NCBI GenBank assembly: GCA_047967505.1
Contig: CM106540.1
Strand: one strand, 5' to 3'
Length of the DNA: 64,000 nucleotides
Origin: Dipteris shenzhenensis
Taxonomy: Eukaryota > Polypodiophyta > Polypodiopsida > Gleicheniales
The position numbers were made by a program, and so were the translations under genes. Of this stretch, positions 29,615 through 40,811 are shown piece by piece. Every line of letters begins with the position of its first letter. The stretch's first letter is position 1. The notes beneath the pieces were generated by a model. The model saw nothing but the letters and a program-made list of their open reading frames with translations, was not told where the DNA came from and ran no database searches.

Positions 29615-31100
29615 TCAATTAAGAGCATTTACATCAACTGTTTCATCTTGAGCCAAGTCTAAGGCACCAAACAAGTCTATCTCCAACTCTATACCGAGTT
29701 GATCTCCTATATCATCATCATACTCTAGCATCGTACGTTCACCTAAAAGTATTTGATCATCTTCTTCAATAAAGTGTGGTGATTCTTGATGATCGTTGTC
29801 TTCTTCCTCAATATCGTGATCTCCATCTTCCTCCTGTGCGATGTCATTATGCGCATCTTCCTCTTGGCTCATATGGTGATCTACATCTTCTTCGCTAGAT
29901 TCATCAATTGGATCCGGCATTGGTAGTGGCATCTCCATATCCACATCTCTATCTTCAAAATTTTGCTTACTTTGTGGTGCAAATTGGATCACATACCACC
30001 ATCTTAGATCAGAACGATCCGGATGAAAAACCACCTATATTGAAGATGGGTGCCAAATGTCGTCAATTATATATATGAAATTATGCTCAAGTACATGTAT
30101 CAATGGATCTTTAAAAATGAAAGCTTCGATTAATTAAATCATTAGTATGCACCTGCTCATAGTGCTCGGGAAGAAAAAAGTATCACTTTCATCGGTCCAA
30201 TGTTTGGTGGAGTCTATTGCAAAGAAACCGCTACTATCTTTTCTCACTGTCACATGGGGACCGTTGTAAATAGTTCTAAACCATTTTACATCAAGAATGA
30301 AAATACTAAATCGTCTGAAATCAACTTCATAGATGTCGCATATGGTTCCACAATAATCCAATTGTGAGGAGAGAAGATTGGTATCCGAAGCACTTGCTTG
30401 GCTATCTTGTGTGAAGTTAGCCATGACTCCACAATCATACATGACTCTCTTTGAATTGATGCGTTCCACGTGAAAATGTCATCCATATGACCATAATGCA
30501 CTGTACTTTTTGTACTATAAAAGAGCATCATTAAAACAATGAAGATGCATCTATTTTATAGCGTATATTGCCACAAATAATTACTTAATTACATCAAGAG
30601 GTAAGAAACTTACATGCACCATACATCCAGATGATAACTCTCGCTCGTGCTCGTTTATTATCTCTCCATCACGTTTGGCTTTACGTAGAGCCAATTGTAG
30701 CCAATCAAGTGACATGTGAGTAGGGAGAAGAGCCAAATCTCGTGGATATGGTTATGATCGCATGTACATTACTCTAAATCTCGTCCTTGCATTTATTCTT
30801 TCTACTTTTGCCACTTCATATCTCTCAATCCACTTCTTTATCTCAGGGCTATTGAGGATACAAAACTTATTGAATTTCTCCATTTGCTCTTCGCTCATCT
30901 TTCTTTCAATCCCTTTTCTTGGGGAACCTCGCCAACGATGCGATCATCATCCTTGTTATGCCAAGCTTGCGGCATATCGGGATCCGTGGATGCAAGGAAC
31001 TTTGTGATATATACTAATGACTCTTGCACAAGCCATCCCTCTGCCATGCTTGCTTTTGGTTTTGCTCTTTGTCTTACAAATCCCTTTAAAGTTTTCATAA
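29615..31100 (-). pseudogene. CACTA transposase C-terminal part (DUF4218/DUF4216-like)
   Basis: Minus strand, in order: MKTLKGFVRQRAKPKASMAE then GWLVQESLVYITKF (about 30,970-31,100), the end of DUF4218; YCGTICDIYEVDFRRFSIFI and DVKWFRTIYNG (about 30,250-30,360), the DUF4216 pattern; WWYVIQFAPQSKQNFED (about 29,960-30,000); and a strongly acidic tail of ~120 residues (EEDVDHHMSQEEDAHND) to 29,615. Pieces 30,134-30,469 and 29,615-30,034 are open; others have stops or presumed introns. These domains follow TNP2 in plant CACTA transposases. Confidence 0.82.
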
Positions 31101-31568
31101 ACTACTCGAGAAAAAACATCCATCGACTATGAACGGTACCTGCTGTAGCCACCTCTCCTGAACTATGTGCACAAGCAAGTGGACTTGAGTTGTCATAATG
31201 CTCGAGGGAAAGTGCTTTTTAAGCAAGCATATGGATTCAATGGATTCCACCCTAGCCTTCTCGATGCTCAATATGGAGATCTCTTTTTGAGATATCCACC
31301 TATTTCACATGTCCATGTAAGATATTTTCATAATCAGTCTATAGATTAATCAGCTTAAATTGAAGAAAATACAATCAATGCGATTTGATAGTAAGCATAC
31401 GTCACAATACCACAGATCTTGAATATAGCATTTCTAACATCTTATTGTAAGCACCCTTTTATTGTAATTGGGAGGATGAACTATCAAAGCAATAAAGAAG
31501 TCATGTCAACAATATAACATAATCATAATTATGCTAACGCATCATGATTATCGGTACACTAATTCTAC

Positions 31569-33109
31569 TTAGAATGCTTGTAAGATCTTGTGCCAATCAT
31601 GGGACTTGAGCCCACTAAGCTTATTGTCCTTTGAAAATGCTCCTTTCAAGCAACGCATGTACCCTGTTGATGTTTGAAAAGAGGCAATGTCTGCCTTGAC
31701 CGCTGCCTCCTCCCTCGTAGAGAGGATCCACGTTGCTTTCAGGAGGACAACTTTTCCCGAAGCATGCACTTGGGGCCACAAATGAGACATCCTATTCATA
31801 GCACACAAGTCTTCTCACACTCCTCTTGAGTCTTTGGAACCAACCAAGTGTGCCCAAATAGTAACCCCCACATTCTTGAAGATATGCATGGGATCCATGA
31901 GATGATTGATTTGTAACTGACCCTAATAAGGAAGCTCATGAAAGATCGATAGCCTCTTCATACCAGGAGGAGGTTCCTCTCCATTCACCTTCCAAGATTG
32001 AATCCAGTCACTTGCCTTCAAATATGATGGTGGTGGATCAAGCTGACCTCCATGTGCGAGATGGTCGAGCAGAAGGTATCGAGCATGACTTTCATAAACA
32101 TTTTTTCTCATATGTTTGGAGTAGCATGCAAGCAATTTTAGAGCCGGTCCACAAATAGGACAAGCATGGTACCCACTTGTAACAAGTCCTCCACGCGTGC
32201 ATGAATGTGTTAGTACAAGACATGCATGCAAAAGAGAGCCATAAAAGCATAATCCCTCATTATACATGTAAAGACACAACCACATACCTACGCACTCTCC
32301 ATATCTTGGGTAGTCATGCATAGTCCACATCAAGATAGCCCTGACCAAAATATCATTGGTATGTCTAGGAGCTCTCGAAATATCAAAGATCTGCACTCCT
32401 CTCCATAATATCTGTAACTCCTCTATCAAAAGTACCATGTACACATCCATATTTTTTGCCTTGTACTTTCCTGGCACAAGTAGTGCAAGCATGAGGTGTC
32501 CGTTTTTTATTGTTAGCCATGGTGGGATATTGTAATTCACCACGACTATGGGCCATGTCGACCAAGATGTCGAGCGTAACCCGAAAGGATTCACGCCGTC
32601 CATGGTGAGCCCAAGATGTAGTTGCATGGCTCCCTCGCAAAGTCCGACCACTGATTATCTATGTGCTTCCAAGCTGCACAATCTGTGGAAATCCTCAATG
32701 TGTCATCAGTGGACCGATGAGATGCATGCCATGTCATCAACTCCGCTATGGATTTGCATCGAAACATGTGTTGTATTCTTGCAATGATGGGAAAGTGTCT
32801 CAAGACCTTTACCGGTATCCGCTCACCCTGCAAGTCATCTCTATATCATTGTTCCCCACACTTTGGACAGCTAGCCAAATCTCCATGCTCATGATGAAAG
32901 AGAATACAATCATTACAGCAAGCATGGATGGTATCATAATCCATACCCACTGTTGTTAGCATCTTTTTCGCTTCATCTCTTGAGGCGGGCATGGTATTTG
33001 ATGCAGGCAACATCTTCTGGAGCAACCTATGACAATTCAAACATACATAGGTTTCGAACAATGATGATTCGATATACACTATCCAAATGATGATTCTCAA
33101 AACAAACAA
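31569..33109 (-). pseudogene. TNP2-like transposase core of the CACTA element
   Basis: From its N-terminal side: MLPASNTMPASRDEAKKMLT, YDTIHACCNDCILFHHEH and SCPKCGEQ (about 32,846-33,000), KVLRHFPIIARIQHMF and WHASHRSTDDTLRISTDCAA (32,650-32,810), LTMDGVNPFGLRSTSWSTWP (about 32,570), IPPWLTIKNGHLMLALLVPG, RAILMWTMHDYPRYGE, the metal-binding YHACPICGPA (about 32,150) and finally SGLKSHDWHKILQAF (about 31,575-31,620). This is the order and spacing of plant TNP2/Transposase_21. Insertions and stops (for example between the YPRYGE block and the CPIC block, and near 31,900) interrupt it. Confidence 0.9.
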
Positions 33110-33432
33110 TATCCAAATAATGAGTCAAATTAATGCAAGAGCTAACCTCATTAAGGCTAAGACACTTGTATCCGACCACCCATACTTTACTTGCAAATTC
33201 AAGATTGAGAGACAAGCACATAGTTTAGACATCCTAGCACCCTCGTACAATTGTGTTGATTGCAACTCTCACATTTTGACCTCAGACTCTGACATCACAT
33301 GTACATGGGATGTAGTGCCCCTAAAAATGGAATCCATCATGTCGACCATACCCTCGTCATCATCCGAGAGACTATAGTCTTACTCAAAGTGAGAAGGTAT
33401 ATGCGTACCCTCATCACCCTCCTCATCCTGTT

Positions 33433-33708
33433 TTAAGATTTCGTGTAAATATAAGATCTTGTATTTCCTGGTATCCAATAAGACTGCGAACTTAAATAGC
33501 TTTGACTTACCGATGGTCCATCAACACGTGCAACCCCAATGGTGGGTACTGGTTCGGGCTCCTCCCCATACATTCGTAAGTGGCACATGATAATATGATG
33601 TTGATGTCGTACTTCTCGCTTGCAATGAGTGCAATGATAGTATAACCTCTCCGTAAGCCACTTCGTGCTCCCGGGCATTAGCGCATCATCGGACGAGCTT
33701 CCACTCAT
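33433..33708 (-). CDS. N-terminal zinc-finger-like exon of the CACTA transposase
   Basis: An open frame starting MSGSSSDDALMPGSTKWLTE, with the motif YYHCTHCKREVRHQHHIIMC then HLRMYGEEPEP. The Cys-x2-Cys...His-x3-4-His arrangement resembles the finger found at the start of many TNP2 proteins. It lies directly upstream of the TNP2 core on the same strand and probably splices to it. The ~110 codons after the finger are not recognised. Confidence 0.55.
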   Translation of the reverse strand: MSGSSSDDALMPGSTKWLTERLYYHCTHCKREVRHQHHIIMCHLRMYGEEPEPVPTIGVARVDGPSVSQSYLSSQSYWIPGNTRSYIYTKS

Positions 33709-33821
33709 CCCTCCATCTACACTTATAAAATCACAACATAAGTTGCAAGAAAATATATTAACAGTTATAAAATAGCATCTATGAGCTTCCCTTCATGTTA
33801 GAACAAAAAGTGACTTAAAGC

Positions 33822-33924
33822 GTCGCTATATAGCGACCTTTTGCTCTGTTCTGTCACTATATAGCAACCTTTTTAATTAAAAACATCGCTATATAGCGAT
33901 GGAAAAGCGTCGCTATATAGCGAC
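33822..33924. repeat. Right subterminal palindrome array of the CACTA element
   Basis: Four copies: 33,822-33,837 (perfect 16 bp), 33,853-33,868 (GTCACTATATAGCAAC, degenerate), 33,884-33,901 (perfect 18 bp, CATCGCTATATAGCGATG) and 33,909-33,924 (perfect 16 bp). Confidence 0.95.
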
Positions 33925-34007
33925 ACTGTGGGTTAAAACGTGAGACTCGCATTGCGCGGCGCTTTCTTTAGCAATCTCTCTAATCTCTCAAGTAACCAAG
34001 GCAATCT

Positions 34008-34068
34008 CTCCTCCCACCTATTTTCGACGACCTCCCACCTATTTCTGACAACCTCCCACTCTATTCTC
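34008..34068. repeat. Short ~23-bp tandem repeat
   Basis: CCTCCCACCTATTTTCGACGA, CCTCCCACCTATTTCTGACAA and CCTCCCACTCTATT occur in tandem just outside the CACTA right end. Nothing else is recognised between 33,960 and 34,410. Confidence 0.75.
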
Positions 34069-34411
34069 CACTCCTTGTGTTCTTAGCCTATGTGGCCTTA
34101 AATAGTTGATAATGATCTTATATTCTTTGCAACAAGCTTGGTAAGGCTGAGCAGATCGTATTAAAATTGCTAATAGAGTTTGTTTTTGAGTAGCAAATTC
34201 TCAACTTCTTTAAAAAATGTGATGACCTCTTTTTTTAATGTACTCTAGTTTTAATAGCATGTCACATCAAATTTTCTAATTTGACTTTTTTAAATCTTAC
34301 TTTTTGTTTCAATGTTTTGTTTTAGAAGAGCCTCTTTTTTTTCATGCTTTATCCAAAATTATCTCACGAAAAAAATTTGGACAATGCACCAGTCCAAATT
34401 TAATGAAATAG

Positions 34412-34672
34412 GTGTTTTAAGATTCTCCTGATCTTAAATCAATTTTAGTAAAATATTTTGCCCCTTGCATCAAAGAGCTTGTCAATGCGAGGCATAGGAT
34501 AATTATTCTTTATGGTGATTTTATTTAGTGCTCGGTAATCTATGCATAAACGCATAGTACCATCCTTTTTCTTTACCAATAAAACTGGTGCAGACCAAGG
34601 TGAGCTACTTGTTTGGATTTGGCCCTTCCTAAGATATTCCATTAATTGTCTTTCGAACTCATGTTCCTCCAT
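34412..34672 (-). pseudogene. Gypsy reverse transcriptase start (element E)
   Basis: Minus strand: [20 protein letters not shown] then [40 protein letters not shown] and, after a frameshift near 34,445, FTKIDLRSG. These are RT motifs 1-2 of gypsy elements. The sequence departs from the family at about 34,412, before the YVDD region. Confidence 0.9.
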
Positions 34673-34938
34673 TTGACTAAGCCTATATGGGGGTTTACAA
34701 ACAGGGGTAGATCCAGGAATTAAATCTATTTTATGATCTACTTCTCTCTCAAGAGGTAAACCATCAAGTAAATCAGATGAAAAACATCTTTAAATTCAAA
34801 CATTAAATCATTGAAAGAAGATTTATACTTTTTAACATTATCAAAAACAACATTACCTCTTTCCGATATAGAAGACATAAAATCACCAATAAAAGTAAGT
34901 TCACAAAGATATACCTCGCATTCTTGTTGGTGTAGTAG

Positions 34939-35181
34939 TCATTCCAATTTCATCAAACAAATAAGAGGAGAGTTAGACACATCATGTTCTCCTTGAATTT
35001 GGAAGACTCTACCCTCTTTTTCAAACATAATTGAGTTATTAAGATAACTCCTCTGTAAGCTATGCTCAAGAATATACAACCATTCTCGACCAAGCACTAC
35101 ATCTGCTCGGTCGAGATGCATGATTTGGAAATCCAAGGTACCTTGATAGCCTTGAATATCCACCTCTACACCATATATCAT
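34939..35181 (-). pseudogene. Gypsy aspartic protease fragment (element E)
   Basis: Minus strand YGVEVDIQGYQGTLDFQIMH and ADVVLGREWLYILEHSLQRS: the C-terminal half of a retropepsin with the ILGRDWL-type motif, plus the following hydrophobic linker. The N-terminal half with the DTGA-type catalytic motif is not clear in the degenerate stretch 35,200-35,430. Confidence 0.75.
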
Positions 35182-35435
35182 GGTGTCCCAAACTTTTCAT
35201 CACTGCCCTTCGCCAAAGAGACCACATATTGATGGGCACTGGGACTCTCAGGCAATTTTAATTTCTTAACTAACAAGTAGTTTAAGAAATTGTGTTGCAC
35301 TATCATCGACCATCACTCTTACTTTTTGCCCCTTAATTTTTCCATGCATCCTCATTAAATCATGAGGGCCAAAGGTGGGCTACCACATTGCCGATGATAC
35401 ACATCACATGTGGGTGCTATCCTCATGCTAGACCT

Positions 35436-37623
35436 CTACCTTAGTGTACTTTTTAGAACCGTTAAGCGGCAACACTTGCACCGCATGCACTTGTCTTTGT
35501 GGAGGTCTATTTGGGGCTTTAGATCCTGTAGGTTTATTTTTAGGGCAGTTCCCCAAGCAGCATGGTCTTTGCCCAAACATTTGAAGCAAAGATTTTCTTG
35601 CCTAGCCCTTTCATAATCCTCTTTCTGTAAGAAAGGATAATTTTGTGTTTGAGGTTTCTTAGGTGGTGCCTGAGGAACCTCCTTCTTAAAGTGCCCCTTC
35701 CTTTTCAAATTGGAAAATTTATTGAACTTTGGAACAAAACCTGTTTGTTCTGATGTTCCAACTTTGAATTTCCTTGTCATATCGTCATATATTTGGGCAT
35801 ACTTAATGGCTTCCTCGAATGTTTTAGGAGAATTTCTTTTCACCTCAACCTTATAAGTGTCTTTGAGACCTCTCACAAAACCCCTTATCTTTTGGAATTC
35901 ATCAATTCCTTTCAGCTTAAGGACTGCCTCCCTATAGTTTGCTATGTACTAGACTAGGGTGTTTTTACCCATAGTGCAATTGTCCCAAGCCTCCCATGCT
36001 CTTTCTAATTCATTTTCCAGTAAAAACTCTTTTAGGAAGGCTTGTTCAAACTCAGTCCAATACCTAGGAATTCTATCACTCTCCTTGAGGTTCATCCACC
36101 ATTTATAGGCTTTATTTCCAAGGGATAGACTTGCTTCCATGACTTGATTTTCAAGAGGTGTATTCCTGAGTCGATGGAAGTCTTGCCATTTTTGGGATGC
36201 GTCAATTTTACGAGCAAAAACCTATGAGCAGGTTTATCCGAGCGTGTTTTTCAAGAGATTTTTAAAAATGTTTTTCTTTAGGAAACATGGTTTTTACACT
36301 TTTATTTTCACTAGAACTAGATCCCTTTATCATAAAAATATACAGACTAGTCACTCATTCATTTTTACACAACATAATTTTCTTATTTAGAGACATCCCT
36401 TTGTACCCCTGTTATTACCTTAAAAAAGTGTTGATTCCTTTAAGAAACATTCCTCATAATCACTCTCAATGTAATAATACTATGCATATATAATTACTTA
36501 TTAACACATTTATATCATATGGCAATATCTTTTTAGTGTCTTTATAGCATATTTATGGACATGTTTCTAAAGAAGTTTAAATTACTGTAAATAAGTATGA
36601 ACTTGGGCTTATATATCACTCTCATAAAATACATGTAATATTTAATACTATATATGAAAGATTTTCCAAAATAAAACTCCATAGATGTGCTCAAATGGGG
36701 TGTTCCGATCAATTTGAGTGGTTGAATGACTATATTTGGACATTGGATATGAAAGTTATGTCACTTTTAAAAGTGCTGTCCAAGGTAGTTTCGCCAGCGA
36801 AACTACCTTCGGAGACTTGCTTCAAAGGGGTTTCGTTGGCGAAACTACCTGGATGGCTTGCTTCAATGAGTTTTCTTTGAAGAAACTCTTTCATGAAGAT
36901 AGGTTGAGAGAGGGTTTTCAATGTCACCCCCTATTAAGTAAAGTTGTAAGAAGGATCATAAGGGAATTTTCATAGAGAAGTCTACTCTACATGTGGGTTT
37001 CTTCAAAAGCCATCCCATTATGCTCTCACCATTCCTACAGATTCACCTAAAGATTTTTGTATAAAATAGGCATTGCTATAATACTTTGCATATTTCTAAG
37101 TGAAACTACGTTTTCTTCTGATCGATTTTTGCCATATTTATGCATAGTTGCAAGCTTTTTTTTTCCTTCGCTCGGACGCTCGGAAGATTTCGCTCAGAAA
37201 ATGCTCGTCCCCCCATTTTTGCAAGAATGTATTAATTGCATCTTTATTATGTTCCTTTTCTTCCCCTTTGAAAATTGGCGGTTTTAAGTCCTTAAGGATG
37301 TTCGAGGTTTCTCTAAGTCGAGATGTGGGCCTCTCAACTTGATTATGAGGAACCGGTGATTTTTCAGTAATAGATACCGATTGAGAGTCAGCTATCTTAG
37401 TTATAGCTTCAACTAGGGTTTTTAGTGTTTCACTGATAACCCCTAACTGTGTTTCTATATTTTGTGTTCAAGTTTCAAGTTTAGTGAATTCTGTATACGG
37501 ATCATAATCAATATCCTCCATTTGCACATTATCCTCTTGAGTTTCTATTTGTACCTCCTCATGTGTTTCCTCTCCAACTATTTCTTTTCCCTTTCTAGCC
37601 CTTTCCTTAGCCTCCCTAATCAT
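35436..37623 (-). pseudogene. Gypsy gag of element E, interrupted by a ~0.95-kb insert
   Basis: The start is at ATG 37,623 (MIREAKERARKGKEIVGEET). The N-terminal part ends with LKPPIFKGEE and FLQKWGDEHFL (about 37,200-37,290). The capsid part resumes at about 36,235 (DASQKWQDFHRLRNTP, MEASLSLGNKAYKWWMNL), followed by FEQAFLKEFLLENELERAW, MRGLKDTYKVEVKRNSPKTF and a zinc knuckle CFKCLGKDHAAWG (about 35,560-35,600) whose last Cys is replaced by Gly. Sequence between about 36,240 and 37,190 has no gag similarity and is AT-rich, so it looks inserted. The last ~40 codons (to 35,436) are out of frame. Confidence 0.82.
36240..37190. repeat. Insert inside gypsy gag, with palindromic tandem units
   Basis: AT-rich ~0.95-kb sequence splitting the gag of E. 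Near its two edges the octamer CCGAGCGT (about 36,238) and its complement ACGCTCGG (about 37,175) occur in inverted orientation. At 36,782-36,850 there are two ~42-bp direct units containing GTTTCGCCAGCGAAAC / GTTTCGTTGGCGAAAC hairpins; the first has 12-bp arms. No coding capacity is evident. It could be a non-autonomous DNA element, but this is not proven. Confidence 0.5.
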
Positions 37624-38887
37624 ACTATCCCTTTCTGGAGTGATCATTATAAAGATGTATATATTCTAGATTTTATAAAGCAAAGCACTCTATGTCAGAG
37701 AGAAAAATGTGATGCCCACTACCCTGGTATTTGTTCGAGGCATTTTGTCTTGAAAGTCGTCTCACTTTCTTTGATTTGTGCCTTCTCACTTTTATTTAAT
37801 TCACAATCCTTCGATCCTGCTTCTTCCGTTTCCCTCGATGTAGAACTTCGAACTCCTTGACACCTTCTTCTTCTTTTAATTTGGCGAGGCTAAGGAGTTT
37901 GGAAAGAAGGATGGGGTGAAAAGACTTTGAAAAGAGAGGGTGGGGCTTATGACTTAAGAGGGGGTAGAAATGCTTTGATGAGGTGGCTTTTTTTCAAAGG
38001 TTTCTCAACCTTTGGATGATGTGTTTACTTTTTTTTTAAAATAAAGGTTTTTCAAACCTTTCATGATGTGGCAATGGCCTCAAATAGTCTAACTAGCAAC
38101 CTATGATGGATTGTATAGCTCTAGAATTTCTCGGTCCCTGTCTGCTCGTCGACCTGCTTTGAATTGTCTATCTAAATTTGAGCCGCCCCTGGAGTCTAGA
38201 CCTGTGAGATTTGTAGCACTAACACTCTGGTCTCGATCATGTAGTAATGATGACAGCTGCAAGTAGCCTTGGAAATTGAAAAGCTTCAAAGTCACAGGGG
38301 ATTCACTAGTAGTAATAAGGACTCACCTACGTGCAATAAATATATGAAAATTCCCCTTATCTACCCCCTATTTACGGGACCTTACCTTATAAAATGTACC
38401 TTCCTTCCCTTACATAACCCCCCTCCCTTATGCTCACGTGGTACCATATGATAAACCCTAGTGGACCCCCCGGGTTCAAAGTTCAAACTCGTAGGCTGTA
38501 GCCATCTCAAGTTTCTAGTGCTCCCGAGTCCAGCCACACAATTGTATTTAGCAGTAGTACTTATGAGAGATTTGAGTAATGTGAGGGAATCGGCTCTATA
38601 TACCCATGCACAGCAACTGTAGCCTGTCTACTTTGCTGTCGCGTCGAATTCGTGGACCCTTGGTCCTATATGCAGGTGACTTCATTGCACTCAATCAAGC
38701 TTCAACTGTCGTGACTTTGCTGCACTCAAGTACCAGTAGCCTAAGTCCAATATTACAATCAAGTGCACATGGTTCTCCAGAGCTCCATCGTTCTAGGCTG
38801 CATCATGAAACTAATGCTGTAGGTCGCACGACAGTTGACTCTTCACCTCCACCTTCATACCTGCGCTTACAAATCATCAAACTCTAT
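37624..38887 (-). other. Leader/untranslated region of element E
   Basis: Sequence between the primer site and the gag start. No gene is recognised. It contains the G-box GCTCACGTGG at about 38,435-38,445 and poly-C/CCCTTA tracts. It is long (~1.26 kb) for a leader, so part of it may be unrelated inserted sequence. Confidence 0.5.
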
Positions 38888-38898
38888 CTCTGATACCA
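38888..38898 (-). other. Primer binding site of element E
   Basis: TGGTATCAGAG on the minus strand, one base after the LTR end GCTGTAACA. It is complementary to initiator-Met tRNA. Confidence 0.85.
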
Positions 38899-38899
38899 A

Positions 38900-39233
38900 T
38901 GTTACAGCTACATAATAAGAGGGCTCTTCGATTCACCACCCAGCCATGATTTCCCAAGTGCTCCCGTCTCATTCGTATGTGAACTCTCCTTGAGTTCCCT
39001 TAGTTTTCTTCCTTTTATGGAGCCTGTCTCTAGAAATCCCCCCTAAACCCAGTGCATGACAAGTGGACCCCTTTTATGCCAAGTGTCCTTTCAAAGGACC
39101 TTAATCTTTTGACTCCTCTTGGCATCCTTCTATAATGCTAGGCATTAATTCACGTGTCCATTGTTGCACTGTCAAGTCCTCTGGCTTCCCACTTCACCAT
39201 ATCCACACTCCCAAGATTATGGTTGATGTAACA
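38900..39233 (-). repeat. 5' LTR of gypsy element E
   Basis: 334 bp bounded by TG...CA with a terminal inverted match TGTTACA/TGTAACA. The primer site lies on one side. On the other the LINE reading frame (LSLEELKGAVD) is interrupted exactly at the boundary. TATA-like CATAAAAGGAAG lies at about 39,010-39,021. The presumed target duplication would be TCTAC (39,234-39,238); its partner is lost with the 3' end. Confidence 0.85.
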
Positions 39234-40620
39234 TCTACAGCCCCTTTCAACTCTTCTAGAGATAAGTCTCTATCTAGATAAATGTTGTCAAACACTGAGA
39301 CTCTTCTTTCTCTTGATCTTGAGCACATTCCACGAGCTATGGCTTTTTCTATCATGATGATCTCCTCTTCACCTAGCAGCTGCTTGAAGTGCACTGTGAT
39401 TACCTCGAGGATTTCCTCTGGAACTTGGATGTTCCTATCACCAAATAGAACAGAGTCAAGGGATTCTTGGGTGTGTTTTTTCTTTAGGCTTTCAAACATA
39501 TCTTCGTTAGTATTGTCTGCTCTTCCTGGCCACCAATCTCTAGTGTAGATTTTGGCATGTTTGGCAGTTATTTCTGCTTCTACCTTGAGTTTTTCTCTCA
39601 TAGACCTCAGTTGTTCCTATCCCTGTTTAGTGTGGTCACTTTCTAGGAGAGTCAGTTGTTCTTCAAGCTTATGAATTCTTAGGGCTCTAGCTTTATCTGC
39701 TCTCTGTTTGATTGCTTCTAAAAAGGTTCTCGTCCTCTCCGTCGCTCTGATCCACTTGTCAGTAGCATTGGCTATTCCCCCAAAGGCATTTAACCAAATT
39801 TTTTCAATCTTGTCCTTGATGTAAGGAAGTTGGAAGGAAAAAGGGTTGGCTTTAAACCATGATCAACCAATTCTCCTCTCTTTATTTTCCAAAACTATAG
39901 TGATCGGTTTGTGATAGGTTTGTGATTCGAGAAGGGAAGGGTGCCAATTGCTCTGCACTTAATGCATAGCAACTCCTCAACAATTCTCTTAGAGCAGTAA
40001 GCTCTATCAAGCCACCCTTTCCTGTGGAGGGACCCCACCTGATTGTTTGTCCAAGTGTAGGAAGTGTCTCCTGAAACATCCAAGAGCTCAGCCCTATCTT
40101 TGAAATTTGACCATGTATTTAACTCATAGCCTCTTATAACACTGCCTATTCCTTCCCATCAGTCACCTCTGCTCTCAACCATGTTATAATCTCTGAGAAG
40201 AATCACATTGTCATTCAAAGGGACTGACTCCCACAGCAAAGCTCTATCTCTAGCCATGTTCGGGGCGTAAATAGAGAAGATTTGACAAGAGAGATGAGGG
40301 TGGTGAAAATCTGCTCCTACCCCAAATTTGCCAAAGATTTGAAGGACCCTTCCTATCCCAGCTCTACCAAGTGTTTAGCTACCCCAAGGGCCACACCTCC
40401 TCTCCCCTCATCATGGTCTGTTGTGAACCAGGTCCTATTGTCGTCGATCTGTTTTAGTTGCCAGCGGAGCTTACCTCCTCCAGCTTTGACTTCTTGAAGC
40501 GCTAAGAAGTCGAGGTACAACTTGTTTATTATCATCCATCTTTTAAAGACCAAGGGCTTCAAGTCAACCCTTGCACATTAACTGACAGACACGTGAAATT
40601 TTTTTGGCTCGTCATTGGGT
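39234..40620 (-). pseudogene. LINE ORF2 N-terminal part: AP-type endonuclease and linker
   Basis: Minus strand: NVQGLT near 40,590, LDFLALQEVKAGGG (about 40,480-40,510, the catalytic Glu in LQEVK), TTDHDEGRGGVALGVAKHLV (about 40,370-40,420), IFSIYAPNMARDRALLWES (about 40,220-40,290), SGDTSYTWTNNQVGSLHRKG and LDRAYCSKRIVEELLCIKC (about 39,960-40,080), then FSNHKPIT where the SDH motif is altered (SNHKPI). The linker before RT (TRDWWPGRADNTNEDMFESL, LSLEELKGAVD) ends at the LTR of E. Several frameshifts. The enzyme would nick the target DNA. Confidence 0.85.
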
Positions 40621-40811
40621 AGAGCTTTTGTTCCTCAACTTCTTGAAGGTGACCGGGCTCAGTTGAGGGGAGAGTGCAAATCCTCTACATAATCTTCTCT
40701 TTTCCCTTTTTGCTAAACTTTCTTAGTCGGGATGTCTCCTTGAGTGCTGCTCATCTTTCTTTCAAGTTGTGTGGCTCTTTTCCCCTTTACTAAAGTAAAT
40801 GGCAGATCATC

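Larger units (their letters stand above)
29262..33960 (-). mobile_element. CACTA (En/Spm-type) DNA transposon
   Basis: The left end is CACTACTACACACGG at 29,262. Close to both ends are arrays of the palindrome GTCGCTATATAGCGAC (29,347-29,420 and 33,822-33,924). Between them the minus strand carries TNP2-type transposase sequence (PF02992 family) with its C-terminal DUF4218 and DUF4216-like domains. The right terminus is not certain: no TAGTG matching the left end was found, so the right edge is set at the last palindrome plus margin. Coding parts contain stops but are well preserved in blocks. Confidence 0.87.
34412..39233 (-). mobile_element. Ty3/gypsy element E, 3'-truncated
   Basis: Minus-strand gypsy element: 5' LTR 38,900-39,233, primer site 38,888-38,898, leader to 37,624, gag 35,436-37,623 (interrupted), protease 34,939-35,181 and the start of RT 34,412-34,672, where it is cut off. 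The 5' LTR lies inside the second ORF of a LINE, showing insertion into it. No 3' LTR is present. Confidence 0.85.
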
